Shown: positions 54,144 through 60,917 of the stretch, in pieces
Numbering within the stretch: position 1 is the stretch's first letter
How the letters are laid out: every line of letters starts with the position of its first letter
NCBI RefSeq assembly: GCF_003063645.1
Contig: NZ_NESJ01000017.1
Location: 37,181 to 98,097, forward strand
Direction of reading: 5' to 3'
From: Limnohabitans sp. 2KL-51
GTDB lineage: Bacteria; Pseudomonadota; Gammaproteobacteria; Burkholderiales; Burkholderiaceae_C
Length of the DNA: 60,917 nucleotides
Program-made: the position numbers and the translations under genes
Notes under the pieces: generated by a model
Database searches by the model: none
The model's input: the letters and a program-made list of their open reading frames with translations, nothing else
Told to the model about the DNA's origin: nothing

Positions 54144-54845
54144 TCAAACGCACAAGGCCAAAACCGCCAAGGGGGCTGTTTCGGCGCGCAGCACGCGCGG
54201 CCCCAGCGACACCGGGGTGAAACCAGCGGCCAATGCGGTGCTTTCTTCGCCAGGGCTCAGGCCGCCTTCGGGGCCGCTCAACACGGTCACCGGCGCTTGG
54301 CTGACTTGGCAGGGTACGGGTTGTGTGTCCCCGGACAAGGACAAGACCCAGCGCTCGCCAGGCGAGGACTTTTTCAGCCATTCGGTCAGTGTCACGGCCG
54401 GGTGGATGGGGGGCACGCGATTGCGCCCGCACTGCTCGGCCGCGGCCACCGCCACGCCTTGCCAATGCGCCAGTTTCTTCTCGGCCCGCTCGCCTTTGAG
54501 CTTGAGCACGCTGCGCTCGGCCACCAGCGGAGTGATGCTGGCCACACCCAGTTCGGTGGCTTTTTCCACCAGCCAGTCCATGCGCTCGTTGGCCGTGATG
54601 CCCGCCAGCAAGTGCACCGCTCGGTTGGCTTCGCGCTCGATGGTGTGGTGCGCACCCACATCGACCTCGACATCGCTGCGGCCCATGCGGGTCACGGTGG
54701 CGTCAAACTCGCCGCCTTCGCCGTTGAACAAGGTGATGGCATCGCCCGGCTGCAGGCGCAGCACTTGCACATGGCGTGCAGCGCCCGGTGGCAGACTCAG
54801 GGCCAAGCCGGTGGCCAAGGGGGAGGGGCAATAAAAGCGGGGCAT
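54144..54845 (-). CDS. rsmE: 16S rRNA (uracil-1498-N3)-methyltransferase
   Basis: SPOUT-fold rRNA methyltransferase of 233 residues. It starts MPRFYCPSPL with a PUA-like N-terminus (HVQVLRLQPGDAITLFNGEGGEF), then ERMDWLVEKATELGV and the SAM knot VLSGPEGGLSPGEESTALAAGFTPVSLGPRVLRAETAPL. All family signatures are present. Starts 2 bp after the amgK-like stop; co-transcribed leftward. Confidence 0.94.
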   Translation of the reverse strand: MPRFYCPSPLATGLALSLPPGAARHVQVLRLQPGDAITLFNGEGGEFDATVTRMGRSDVEVDVGAHHTIEREANRAVHLLAGITANERMDWLVEKATELGVASITPLVAERSVLKLKGERAEKKLAHWQGVAVAAAEQCGRNRVPPIHPAVTLTEWLKKSSPGERWVLSLSGDTQPVPCQVSQAPVTVLSGPEGGLSPGEESTALAAGFTPVSLGPRVLRAETAPLAVLALCV

Positions 54846-54847
54846 GC

Positions 54848-55960
54848 TCACATGCGCCCGTAAGCAAAACCCACTTGTAGGGTGGTGCCCTCGATTTCGT
54901 CGATCAGCTTGAGCAGTGGGCCCAGTTCGCGGTAGCGGTCGCAGGTGGTTCGAATGTAATGCAGGAAACGCGGCGCGTCGGCCAGGTATTTGGGCTTGCC
55001 GTCGCGCAGGGTCAGGCGGGCAAAGATGCCGGCCACTTTCAGGTGACGCTGAAGTCCCATCCACTCGACGGCGCGGTAAAAAGCGCCAAAGTCGCTGTGC
55101 CAGTCTTCATAGTCCATTAGCCCGGCTTTGCGGGCTTTTTCCCAGTAGCGGATGGTGATGTCCAGCACAAAGTCCTCGTCCCAGGTGAGGAACGCGTCCC
55201 GCATCAGGCTGGCGATGTCGTAGGTGATGGGGCCGTAGACCGCGTCCTGGAAATCCAGCACACCAAGCTGATCGTTTTGAAACGGCATCATCAGGTTGCG
55301 CGGCATGAAGTCGCGGTGGACATACACGTTGGGCGCGGCCAGGTTGCGCGGAACGATGAGGCCGAAGGCACTGTCCAACACGTCGCGGTTTTTGCCTTCA
55401 AGTTGAACCCCCCTGTGCTGGGCCAAATACCAGTCCGGAAACAGGCTCAGCTCCCTGTTGAGGAGCGCGGCGTCATACGGCGGCAGTACGCCAGGGCGCG
55501 AGGTTAGTTGCCACTGCACCAGCACGTCCACTGCATGCATGTACAGGCTGTGGTTGGCCTGTGGGCGCTCGGTATCGATGGCCGACATCATGGTGGCGTC
55601 ACCCAAATCAGTCAGCAGCATGAAGCCGTGGGCCTGGTCCCAGTTCAGCACCTCGGGTGCATGCAGCCCAGCGGCTTTCATCAAGGAGGCGATGCGCACG
55701 AAGGGCTCGGAATTTTCTTTGTCGGGCGGGGCGTCCATGATGATGCGGCTGCCGCCGTCTACGCTGTTCACCCGCAGGTAGCGGCGAAAGCTGGCGTCGG
55801 CCGAGGCCACGCGCAAACTGTCGGGCAAAAGGTTGTGGGAGGCGGCCAAGCCAGACAACCAGCGGTCAAAAACCATTTGCCGGGCCGGATCGGTCCAGCT
55901 GACGCTGACGGCTTGGCTTGGGTTGGGGGCTGAATTGGGGGGTTGGGTGAGGTGGCTCAT
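54848..55960 (-). CDS. Aminoglycoside-phosphotransferase-fold kinase (AmgK-like cell-wall sugar kinase)
   Basis: Small-molecule kinase of 370 residues. The kinase fold shows DASFRRYLRV, MLLTDLGDATMMS, the catalytic loop VYVHRDFMPRNLMM and the metal motif VLDFQDAVYGPITYDIASLMRDA. Family and position opposite lptD match AmgK, the MurNAc/GlcNAc 1-kinase of peptidoglycan recycling, whose usual partner MurU is not seen here. ATG 55960 is preferred; an in-frame ATG at 55972 is possible. Confidence 0.85.
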   Translation of the reverse strand: MSHLTQPPNSAPNPSQAVSVSWTDPARQMVFDRWLSGLAASHNLLPDSLRVASADASFRRYLRVNSVDGGSRIIMDAPPDKENSEPFVRIASLMKAAGLHAPEVLNWDQAHGFMLLTDLGDATMMSAIDTERPQANHSLYMHAVDVLVQWQLTSRPGVLPPYDAALLNRELSLFPDWYLAQHRGVQLEGKNRDVLDSAFGLIVPRNLAAPNVYVHRDFMPRNLMMPFQNDQLGVLDFQDAVYGPITYDIASLMRDAFLTWDEDFVLDITIRYWEKARKAGLMDYEDWHSDFGAFYRAVEWMGLQRHLKVAGIFARLTLRDGKPKYLADAPRFLHYIRTTCDRYRELGPLLKLIDEIEGTTLQVGFAYGRM

Positions 55961-56013
55961 GGATAATCTCATTTTACAAAGCCCGCAACAAGCGCTTTGC
56001 CTGTACCTCTCGT

Positions 56014-58509
56014 GTGTCCAAACTCTGCCCCATCCTTGTGCCCCTTTCCCCTGTCCCTTGTTCGCAGCCCCCATTGGCCCATGTCCTTTTGCGGGAGGTG
56101 GTGAGGGCGGTTCTGTTTGTGGTGCACGGTGTCACGCTGGGGGGCGCGATGGGTGTGGCGCAAGCCCAAACCCTCACGTACCCGCAGGCCGCACCCGCAG
56201 CCCCTTTGTCGGGTCTGGTCTTGCGCAGCAGTCCCCTGCTGGAAGAAGCCGTCTCGCAGCGCCAAGAGCAAGGGGGAGCGATTTACCTGCAAGGCCAGCG
56301 CCTGCGCGTGAGGCCTGACTTGGATATTTTGATCGAGGGTGAGGCCAGCATCCGCAAGCCGGGCGTGAGCATTCAGGCTGGGCAACTGTCCTATGACCAA
56401 AGCCAAGACGTGGTCGAGGCCACTGGCCAAGTGCGCTTGAGTCGACCGAGCAGTTTGTTGACCGGCCCCAAGCTCACACTGAAGGTCGACAGTTTCCAAG
56501 GCACGCTGACGCAGCCCACTTTTGAACTTTACAAAAGCGGCGCCTACGGTCAGGCGGCGCAGATCGAGTTTGTCGATGAGCAACGCGCCACCGTGCGCGA
56601 AGCCAACTACACCACCTGCAGGCGCACACCCGGGCCCGACTGGTTGCCTGCATGGGTGCTCAAGGCCACCCGATTGAACCTGGACGAAGAAGAGTCCACC
56701 GTGCAGGCTGAGGGGGTGCAGTTGCGCTTTCAGGACTTTCCGGTGCTGGCCATACCCGCCGTCACCTTCCCGATGACCAGCGAGCGCAAGTCGGGCCTGT
56801 TGCCTCCTGTGATGGGCATCACCAGCACCAACGGGGTAGAGCTGGCCCAGCCCTACTACTTTGACATCGCGCCCAACCGCGACGCCAGCGTCACCACCCA
56901 CCTGATGAGCAAGCGTGGCGTGGCGGTGGACACTGAATTTCGTTACCTGGAGCGCGACTACAGTGGCCAGGCCCGGTTGAACCTGATGCCCAAGGACAGC
57001 CTGCGCGATCAGGCCCGCTGGGGCTGGTCCAGCCAGCACAACGGCAGTCTGGATACAGGTCTGGACAGCGTGGGGCGCATCGGTTTGGGCTTGAACCTGA
57101 ACCGGGTCAGTGACGACAACTATTGGCGAGATTTTCCTCGCTCCGGCCTGGTCTTGACCCAGCGCCTTCTGCCATCTACAGGGGTCTTGAACTGGGGTCG
57201 TGGCAACCTGAGCATGAGCGCGCAAGTTCAGCGCTGGCAAACCCTACAAGACTTCAACGCCCCCATCACCCCGCCTTATGACCGTGCGCCCCAAATCGGG
57301 CTGCGCTATGGACAGTGGCAGGCCGATGGCCTGGACTGGTCTGTGCAGGCCGACACCACCCGCTTTGAGGCCAGCTACGACCGCATCCCCTTGGCCAGCA
57401 GTGCGGTGCGACCCGTGTCCCGCAATGGCGAGCGCAGCTTTGTGCTGGCGCAAGTCAGCCGCCCCTGGATCCGCCCTTGGGGCTTTGTCACGCCCAAACT
57501 GCAACTGCATGCCACCCGTTACCAACTTGACCAAGCACTCGATTCGGGGGCGCGTTCTGCCAACCGGGTTTTGCCCACCCTCTCATTGGATTCGGGCTTG
57601 GTGTATGAGCGCGAGACTCAGTGGTTTGGTCGGGGCGTCACGCAAACGCTGGAGCCGCGCGCTTTTTATGCGCGCACGCCGTTTCGGGACCAAAGCCTTT
57701 TGCCGGTTTACGACACGGGCGCAACCGATTTCAATTTGTCTACCATTTACAGCGAAAACGCCTACGTGGGCCATGACCGCTTGGTGGACAACGACGCCTT
57801 GACCCTGGGCGTCACCAGCCGTTTTTTTGACGCCGACAACGGTGCTGAAATGTTGCGTGTGGGCATGGCCCAGCGCATCCGTTTTTCTGACCAGAAAGTG
57901 GTGCTGCCCGGCCAGTCCGCTGCAGCTGCGGGTCTGAGTGATTTATTGCTGGGCGCTGGCGTGCGCTGGGATGACCGCTGGGCGCTCGATGCCACGGTGC
58001 AGGTCAACAGCCAGACTGACCGCGTCAGCCGCAGTACCTTGCAAGCCCGCTACAGCCCCAGCCCTTACCGGGTGCTGAATGCGGCTTACCGTCTGAACCA
58101 GGGTGTCAGTGAGCAGATCGACATGGGTTGGCAATGGCCACTGAGCGACTTGCTGGGACGGCGCGATGCGGCTGTGGAAAGTGCCTGGAGCCGTTCACCC
58201 GGTCAGGGTCTGGGCCCGGACCGGTGGTACAGCGTCGGCCGCCTGAACTTCAGTCTGACCGAAGGCCGCATGGTCGACAGCCTTTTGGGTCTGGAATACG
58301 ATGGCGGCTGTTGGATCGGGCGCATCGCTTTCGAGCGCATCCAGAGCACGGTGAGCACAGCGACCAGCCGTTTGCTGTTTCAGCTTGAATTCATTGGGCT
58401 GGCCCGTGTTGGGGCCAGCCCACTTAATGCCCTGCGCAACAACATCCCCCGTTACCAAAACTTGCGAGATTCCACCGTTGAACCAAGCCGTTTCCAGCAC
58501 TATGAATAA
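56014..58509 (+). CDS. lptD: LPS-assembly protein LptD
   Basis: Outer-membrane beta-barrel that inserts LPS into the outer leaflet. The 831-residue protein has an N-terminal export region, an OstA/LptA-like jellyroll (YLQGQRLRVRPDLDILIEGEASI.., residues about 85-200) and a C-terminal barrel from about residue 230 ending in alternating aromatic strands. Two cysteines that could form the interdomain disulfide are in NYTTCRRTPGP and DGGCWIGRIAFER; the tandem CC of E. coli is a single C here. GTG 56014 is listed; GTG 56098 or 56101 next to GGGAGG are possible. Overlaps surA by 8 bp. Confidence 0.93.
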   Translation: MSKLCPILVPLSPVPCSQPPLAHVLLREVVRAVLFVVHGVTLGGAMGVAQAQTLTYPQAAPAAPLSGLVLRSSPLLEEAVSQRQEQGGAIYLQGQRLRVRPDLDILIEGEASIRKPGVSIQAGQLSYDQSQDVVEATGQVRLSRPSSLLTGPKLTLKVDSFQGTLTQPTFELYKSGAYGQAAQIEFVDEQRATVREANYTTCRRTPGPDWLPAWVLKATRLNLDEEESTVQAEGVQLRFQDFPVLAIPAVTFPMTSERKSGLLPPVMGITSTNGVELAQPYYFDIAPNRDASVTTHLMSKRGVAVDTEFRYLERDYSGQARLNLMPKDSLRDQARWGWSSQHNGSLDTGLDSVGRIGLGLNLNRVSDDNYWRDFPRSGLVLTQRLLPSTGVLNWGRGNLSMSAQVQRWQTLQDFNAPITPPYDRAPQIGLRYGQWQADGLDWSVQADTTRFEASYDRIPLASSAVRPVSRNGERSFVLAQVSRPWIRPWGFVTPKLQLHATRYQLDQALDSGARSANRVLPTLSLDSGLVYERETQWFGRGVTQTLEPRAFYARTPFRDQSLLPVYDTGATDFNLSTIYSENAYVGHDRLVDNDALTLGVTSRFFDADNGAEMLRVGMAQRIRFSDQKVVLPGQSAAAAGLSDLLLGAGVRWDDRWALDATVQVNSQTDRVSRSTLQARYSPSPYRVLNAAYRLNQGVSEQIDMGWQWPLSDLLGRRDAAVESAWSRSPGQGLGPDRWYSVGRLNFSLTEGRMVDSLLGLEYDGGCWIGRIAFERIQSTVSTATSRLLFQLEFIGLARVGASPLNALRNNIPRYQNLRDSTVEPSRFQHYE

Positions 58510-59863
58510 ACACCTGTTTCCTGTTCGCGCCTTGTGGCTCGCCAGCGCCTCGGTCTGTCTGGCCTCAACGTGGCTGACCCTGAATGTGTCTGCCCAAACC
58601 CCGGCCTCCGCTGCGTCGCGTCCTGCGGCTATACGCTCGGCCGACTTCATTGTCGCTGTGGTCAACTCCGAACCCATCACCAATCAGGAGGTGCAGACCC
58701 TGGGGCAGCGCCTTCAGCGCGAAGCGCAGGCCCAAGGCCGGTCTGTCGATGGCCCTGAGGCCAAGCAATTGGCGTTGGAGCAACTCATCAACGACAAAGC
58801 CCAGCTCCAGCAAGCCCGAGACGCGGGCATTGTGGTCGACGAAGACGCTTTGGACCAAGCCGAGGCTGGCGTGGCCAGCAACAACCAGCTCACGCGCGAA
58901 GCCCTGCGCCAGCGTTTGCAACAAGATGGCGTGACCCTGACCACTTTTCGCGAACAGCTGCGCAACCAGCTGCTGCTGAGCCGCGTGCGCGAGCGCGAAG
59001 TAGAAGCGCGTATCCGAATCAGCGACATCGAGGTTGAGAAGTTTTTGCAAGAACAGATCAAGGCCCAGGCCGCACGCGCCCCAGCTGAGCTGAATTTGGC
59101 CATGATCCTGATCGTTGTGCCGGAAAACAGCGCAGAAGAACAAATCAAGCCGTTGGAGGCCCAAGCGCGTGATGTGGCCCGGCGCGCACGCAGTGGCGAG
59201 AACTTTGCCGAGTTGGCCCAGACCTTCTCGCAAACGGCCGACCGCGGGGCCAATGGCGGGGCATTGGGCTTGCGCCCGGCCGACCGTTATCCTGAGCTGT
59301 TTATGCAGGCCGTTGCGGCATTGCCTGTGGGCGGTGTGTCCGAGGTGTTGCGCTCGGGGGCAGGTTTCCATGTGCTCAAAGTGCTGGAGCGCCAGCAGTC
59401 CCCCGCCACCTTGATGGCGACGCAAACCCGTGCGCGGCACATTTTGTTGCGCTTGACGCCACAGCTGACCCAGGCCCAAGCGCTGGCGCAGCTGAGCGCC
59501 TTGCGCCAGGACATTGTCTCGGGCAAGGCCGATTTCGCGGAATCGGCCAAACGCCTGTCGCAAGACGGCAGCGCGGCCCAGGGGGGTGATTTGGGCTGGG
59601 CCAGCCCCGGTATGTTTGTGCCCGAGTTTGAGCAGACCATGAACCGCCTGCGCCCCGGCCAGGTGGCTGAGCCGCTGGCCTCGCGCTTTGGGGTGCACCT
59701 GATCGAGGTGACCGATCGGCGCGATGCGCCCATGAGCGAAGCCGAGCAAGGCGCGCTGGCGCGCAATGTCTTGCGTGACAAGAAACTCGACGAAGCCTAT
59801 GTCGCTTGGGCCGAGGATGTGCGTGGCCGCGCCTACGTCGAATTGCGCGAGCCTGTCCAATGA
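58502..59863 (+). CDS. surA: Periplasmic chaperone and peptidyl-prolyl isomerase SurA
   Basis: Folding factor for outer-membrane proteins including LptD, encoded just upstream. The 453-residue protein has a signal peptide ([32 protein letters not shown]), a helical N-domain ([16 protein letters not shown]..), and two parvulin domains: residues about 190-290 ([34 protein letters not shown]) and 300-405 ([30 protein letters not shown]). Overlaps both lptD and rsmA, so all three are coupled. Confidence 0.95.
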   Translation: MNKHLFPVRALWLASASVCLASTWLTLNVSAQTPASAASRPAAIRSADFIVAVVNSEPITNQEVQTLGQRLQREAQAQGRSVDGPEAKQLALEQLINDKAQLQQARDAGIVVDEDALDQAEAGVASNNQLTREALRQRLQQDGVTLTTFREQLRNQLLLSRVREREVEARIRISDIEVEKFLQEQIKAQAARAPAELNLAMILIVVPENSAEEQIKPLEAQARDVARRARSGENFAELAQTFSQTADRGANGGALGLRPADRYPELFMQAVAALPVGGVSEVLRSGAGFHVLKVLERQQSPATLMATQTRARHILLRLTPQLTQAQALAQLSALRQDIVSGKADFAESAKRLSQDGSAAQGGDLGWASPGMFVPEFEQTMNRLRPGQVAEPLASRFGVHLIEVTDRRDAPMSEAEQGALARNVLRDKKLDEAYVAWAEDVRGRAYVELREPVQ

Positions 59864-60639
59864 GGCACATCGCCCGCAAACGCTTTGGCCAGCATTTTCT
59901 GACGGACGGCGGCATCATCGATGCCATTGTGGACGCGATTGCCCCGGTGGCCGGTCAGCCCATGGTCGAAATCGGCCCCGGTCTGGCTGCGCTGACGCAG
60001 CCTCTGGTCGAGCGCTTGGGCCATCTGACGGTGATTGAGCTCGACCGTGACTTGGCCGTGCGTCTGCGCGAACACCCGCAACTGTCGGTGGTGGAGTCTG
60101 ATGTGCTGAAGGTCGACTTTCGGACCTTGGCGGCGCAAATGCTGGCCAAGGCCACGGCGGCCCCTTTGAGCAAAATACGGGTGGTTGGCAATTTGCCCTA
60201 CAACATTTCCACGCCCATCTTGTTCCATTTGCTGGCGCAGATCGACGTGATCGAAGACCAGCACTTCATGCTGCAAAAAGAAGTGATTGACCGCATGGTG
60301 GCCCAGCCTTCTACTTCGGACTACAGCCGCTTGTCGGTCATGCTGCAGTGGCGTTATGACATGGCCAATGTGCTGTTTGTGCCACCCGAGAGTTTTGATC
60401 CACCCCCACGCGTGGACAGCGCCGTGGTGCGCATGGTGCCCCTGGCCCAGCCGCCCGATGTCCATGTCAAAACGCTGGAAACCCTGGTGCAGGTGGCCTT
60501 CAGCCAGCGCCGCAAGATTTTGCGCAACACCCTGGGCAAGTGGTTGGATGAAAAGGGTTTTGCCGGGCAGTTTGATTTGCAGCGCCGCGCCGAAGAAGTA
60601 CCCGTGGCCGAGTTCGTGGCCTTGGCCCAGAAGGTCTGA
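59860..60639 (+). CDS. rsmA: 16S rRNA dimethyladenosine transferase
   Basis: KsgA family enzyme that dimethylates A1518 and A1519 of 16S rRNA. The 259-residue protein has [14 protein letters not shown] motif [23 protein letters not shown], and the catalytic [15 protein letters not shown]; the C-terminal helical domain ends in [18 protein letters not shown] overlap with surA fixes the start. A terminator and intron follow. Confidence 0.96.
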   Translation: MRHIARKRFGQHFLTDGGIIDAIVDAIAPVAGQPMVEIGPGLAALTQPLVERLGHLTVIELDRDLAVRLREHPQLSVVESDVLKVDFRTLAAQMLAKATAAPLSKIRVVGNLPYNISTPILFHLLAQIDVIEDQHFMLQKEVIDRMVAQPSTSDYSRLSVMLQWRYDMANVLFVPPESFDPPPRVDSAVVRMVPLAQPPDVHVKTLETLVQVAFSQRRKILRNTLGKWLDEKGFAGQFDLQRRAEEVPVAEFVALAQKV

Positions 60640-60653
60640 ACACTGAAAAAGAT

Positions 60654-60742
60654 CTGTCACCCCGCACTGGATGCGGAGCCCATGTTTGTTTTGTCTGCCG
60701 AGCTGAAAATCTTGGATTCCAACTCGGGGGCCGGGGTGACAG
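60654..60742. repeat. Inverted repeat downstream of rsmA
   Basis: Perfect 11-bp outer arms CTGTCACCCCG (60654-60664) and CGGGGTGACAG (60732-60742), with inner GC-rich partial palindromes. It resembles the short intergenic palindromes common in Burkholderiales. Lies 20 bp before the terminator. Confidence 0.65.
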
Positions 60743-60762
60743 AGGACGATGCACTGCCATGA

Positions 60763-60787
60763 AAAAGCCCCGCACTGCGGGGCTTTT
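60763..60787 (+). terminator. Rho-independent terminator of the lptD-surA-rsmA unit
   Basis: Perfect 11-bp stem AAAAGCCCCGC / GCGGGGCTTTT with a 3-nt loop and a T-run. It is immediately followed by a group II intron start. Confidence 0.93.
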
Positions 60788-60793
60788 GTCATT

Positions 60794-60917
60794 GTGCGCC
60801 CAGCATGGGCGCACACCTGCGGGTGCAAGTCCCGCTGCGAGCTGGTCACAGTGAGCAAAGTGAAACGCAACTGCGTGAGGGTGACCGAACGTGGGAAGGA
60901 AGCGTGGATCGTAAATC
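60794..60917 (+). mobile_element. 5' end of a group II intron (truncated by window end)
   Basis: Begins GTGCGCCCAGCATGGGCGC, fitting the group II 5' consensus GUGYG with the first domain-I hairpin GTGCGCCCA/TGGGCGCAC. It continues with CTGCGGGTGCAAGTCCCGCT and GTGGGAAGGAAGCGTGGATC, which resemble the basal domain-I segments. It starts 7 bp after the end of the terminator stem, the preferred target of bacterial class C introns. The maturase gene, if any, lies beyond the window. Confidence 0.8.

Noticed and set aside
55465..55495. Resemblance to the uvrA element core (TCATACGGCGGCAGTACGCC)
   Set aside because: It encodes the normal VLPPYDAALL segment of the AmgK-like kinase and lacks inverted arms, so I take it as chance similarity.
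58565..59860. 431-codon minus-strand open frame
   Set aside because: Antisense to surA, whose signal peptide and two parvulin domains are clear.
1..60917. CRISPR arrays, tRNA and rRNA genes
   Set aside because: No regularly spaced direct repeats, no tRNA-like cloverleaf or rRNA sequence was found by eye.

Overview
The window reads as chromosome of a betaproteobacterium, most likely Burkholderiales/Comamonadaceae (Limnohabitans/Rhodoferax-like). The grounds are gene order (lnt-glyQ-glyS-gmhB-plsC, ahcY-tlyA-metF behind a SAH riboswitch, lptD-surA-rsmA opposite an amgK-like kinase), a MerR-type LiuR regulator, a double-length UvrA, G+C-rich sequence and dense ATGA stop/start coupling. No rRNA, tRNA, CRISPR array or complete insertion sequence was seen.

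Layout. 1-6.4 kb: housekeeping run lnt (3' part), glyQ, glyS, gmhB, plsC and a YgjP-type metallopeptidase. 6.4-13.7 kb: first half of a leucine/isovalerate and acyl-CoA degradation locus, with an MBL-fold hydrolase and liuR diverging from a palindromic operator, then a hotdog thioesterase and isovaleryl-CoA dehydrogenase behind a second operator, carbonic anhydrase, acetyl-CoA acetyltransferase, an SDR and a second acyl-CoA dehydrogenase. 13.7-19.1 kb: trkA-trkH potassium uptake, rhodanese, YchJ-like protein, HAD phosphatase and a Phd/PIN toxin-antitoxin pair. 19.2-30.1 kb: an AraC-type regulator divergent from the second half of the leucine pathway (liuB, liuC, liuD, liuE). A vapBC module, a DinB-like protein, an exported hydrolase and a GhrA-like reductase are interleaved with these genes. 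30.1-39.6 kb: universal stress protein, DsbA/HCCA-isomerase-like protein, a sodium:solute symporter with its DUF4212 small subunit, TPR and membrane proteins, an orphan DUF4212 protein beside a GMC oxidoreductase, and a strongly expressed-looking MFS carrier. 39.7-46.1 kb: a single 2149-residue double UvrA. 46.2-49.9 kb: methyltransferase, glycosyltransferase and WbaP-like initiating sugar transferase. 49.9-54.1 kb: ahcY-tlyA-metF-HAD operon read leftward from a SAH riboswitch. 54.1-60.9 kb: rsmE and amgK-like kinase opposite lptD-surA-rsmA, then a terminator and the 5' end of a group II intron cut by the window end.

How the genes work together. LiuA oxidises isovaleryl-CoA, LiuB/LiuD carboxylate methylcrotonyl-CoA, LiuC hydrates methylglutaconyl-CoA, LiuE cleaves HMG-CoA, and the thiolase can complete the route to acetyl-CoA. 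The two LiuR-type operators overlap well-spaced promoters on both sides of liuR.

The most unusual signal is inside uvrA. Four copies of a short element, each a conserved core of about 33 bp between long inverted arms that are partly or wholly copy-specific, lie in frame at linkers of the protein; one copy is inverted yet still open. Two copies of a second short palindrome also lie inside the gene. They look like protein-tolerated mobile or structured palindromes and are the best candidate here for something undescribed.
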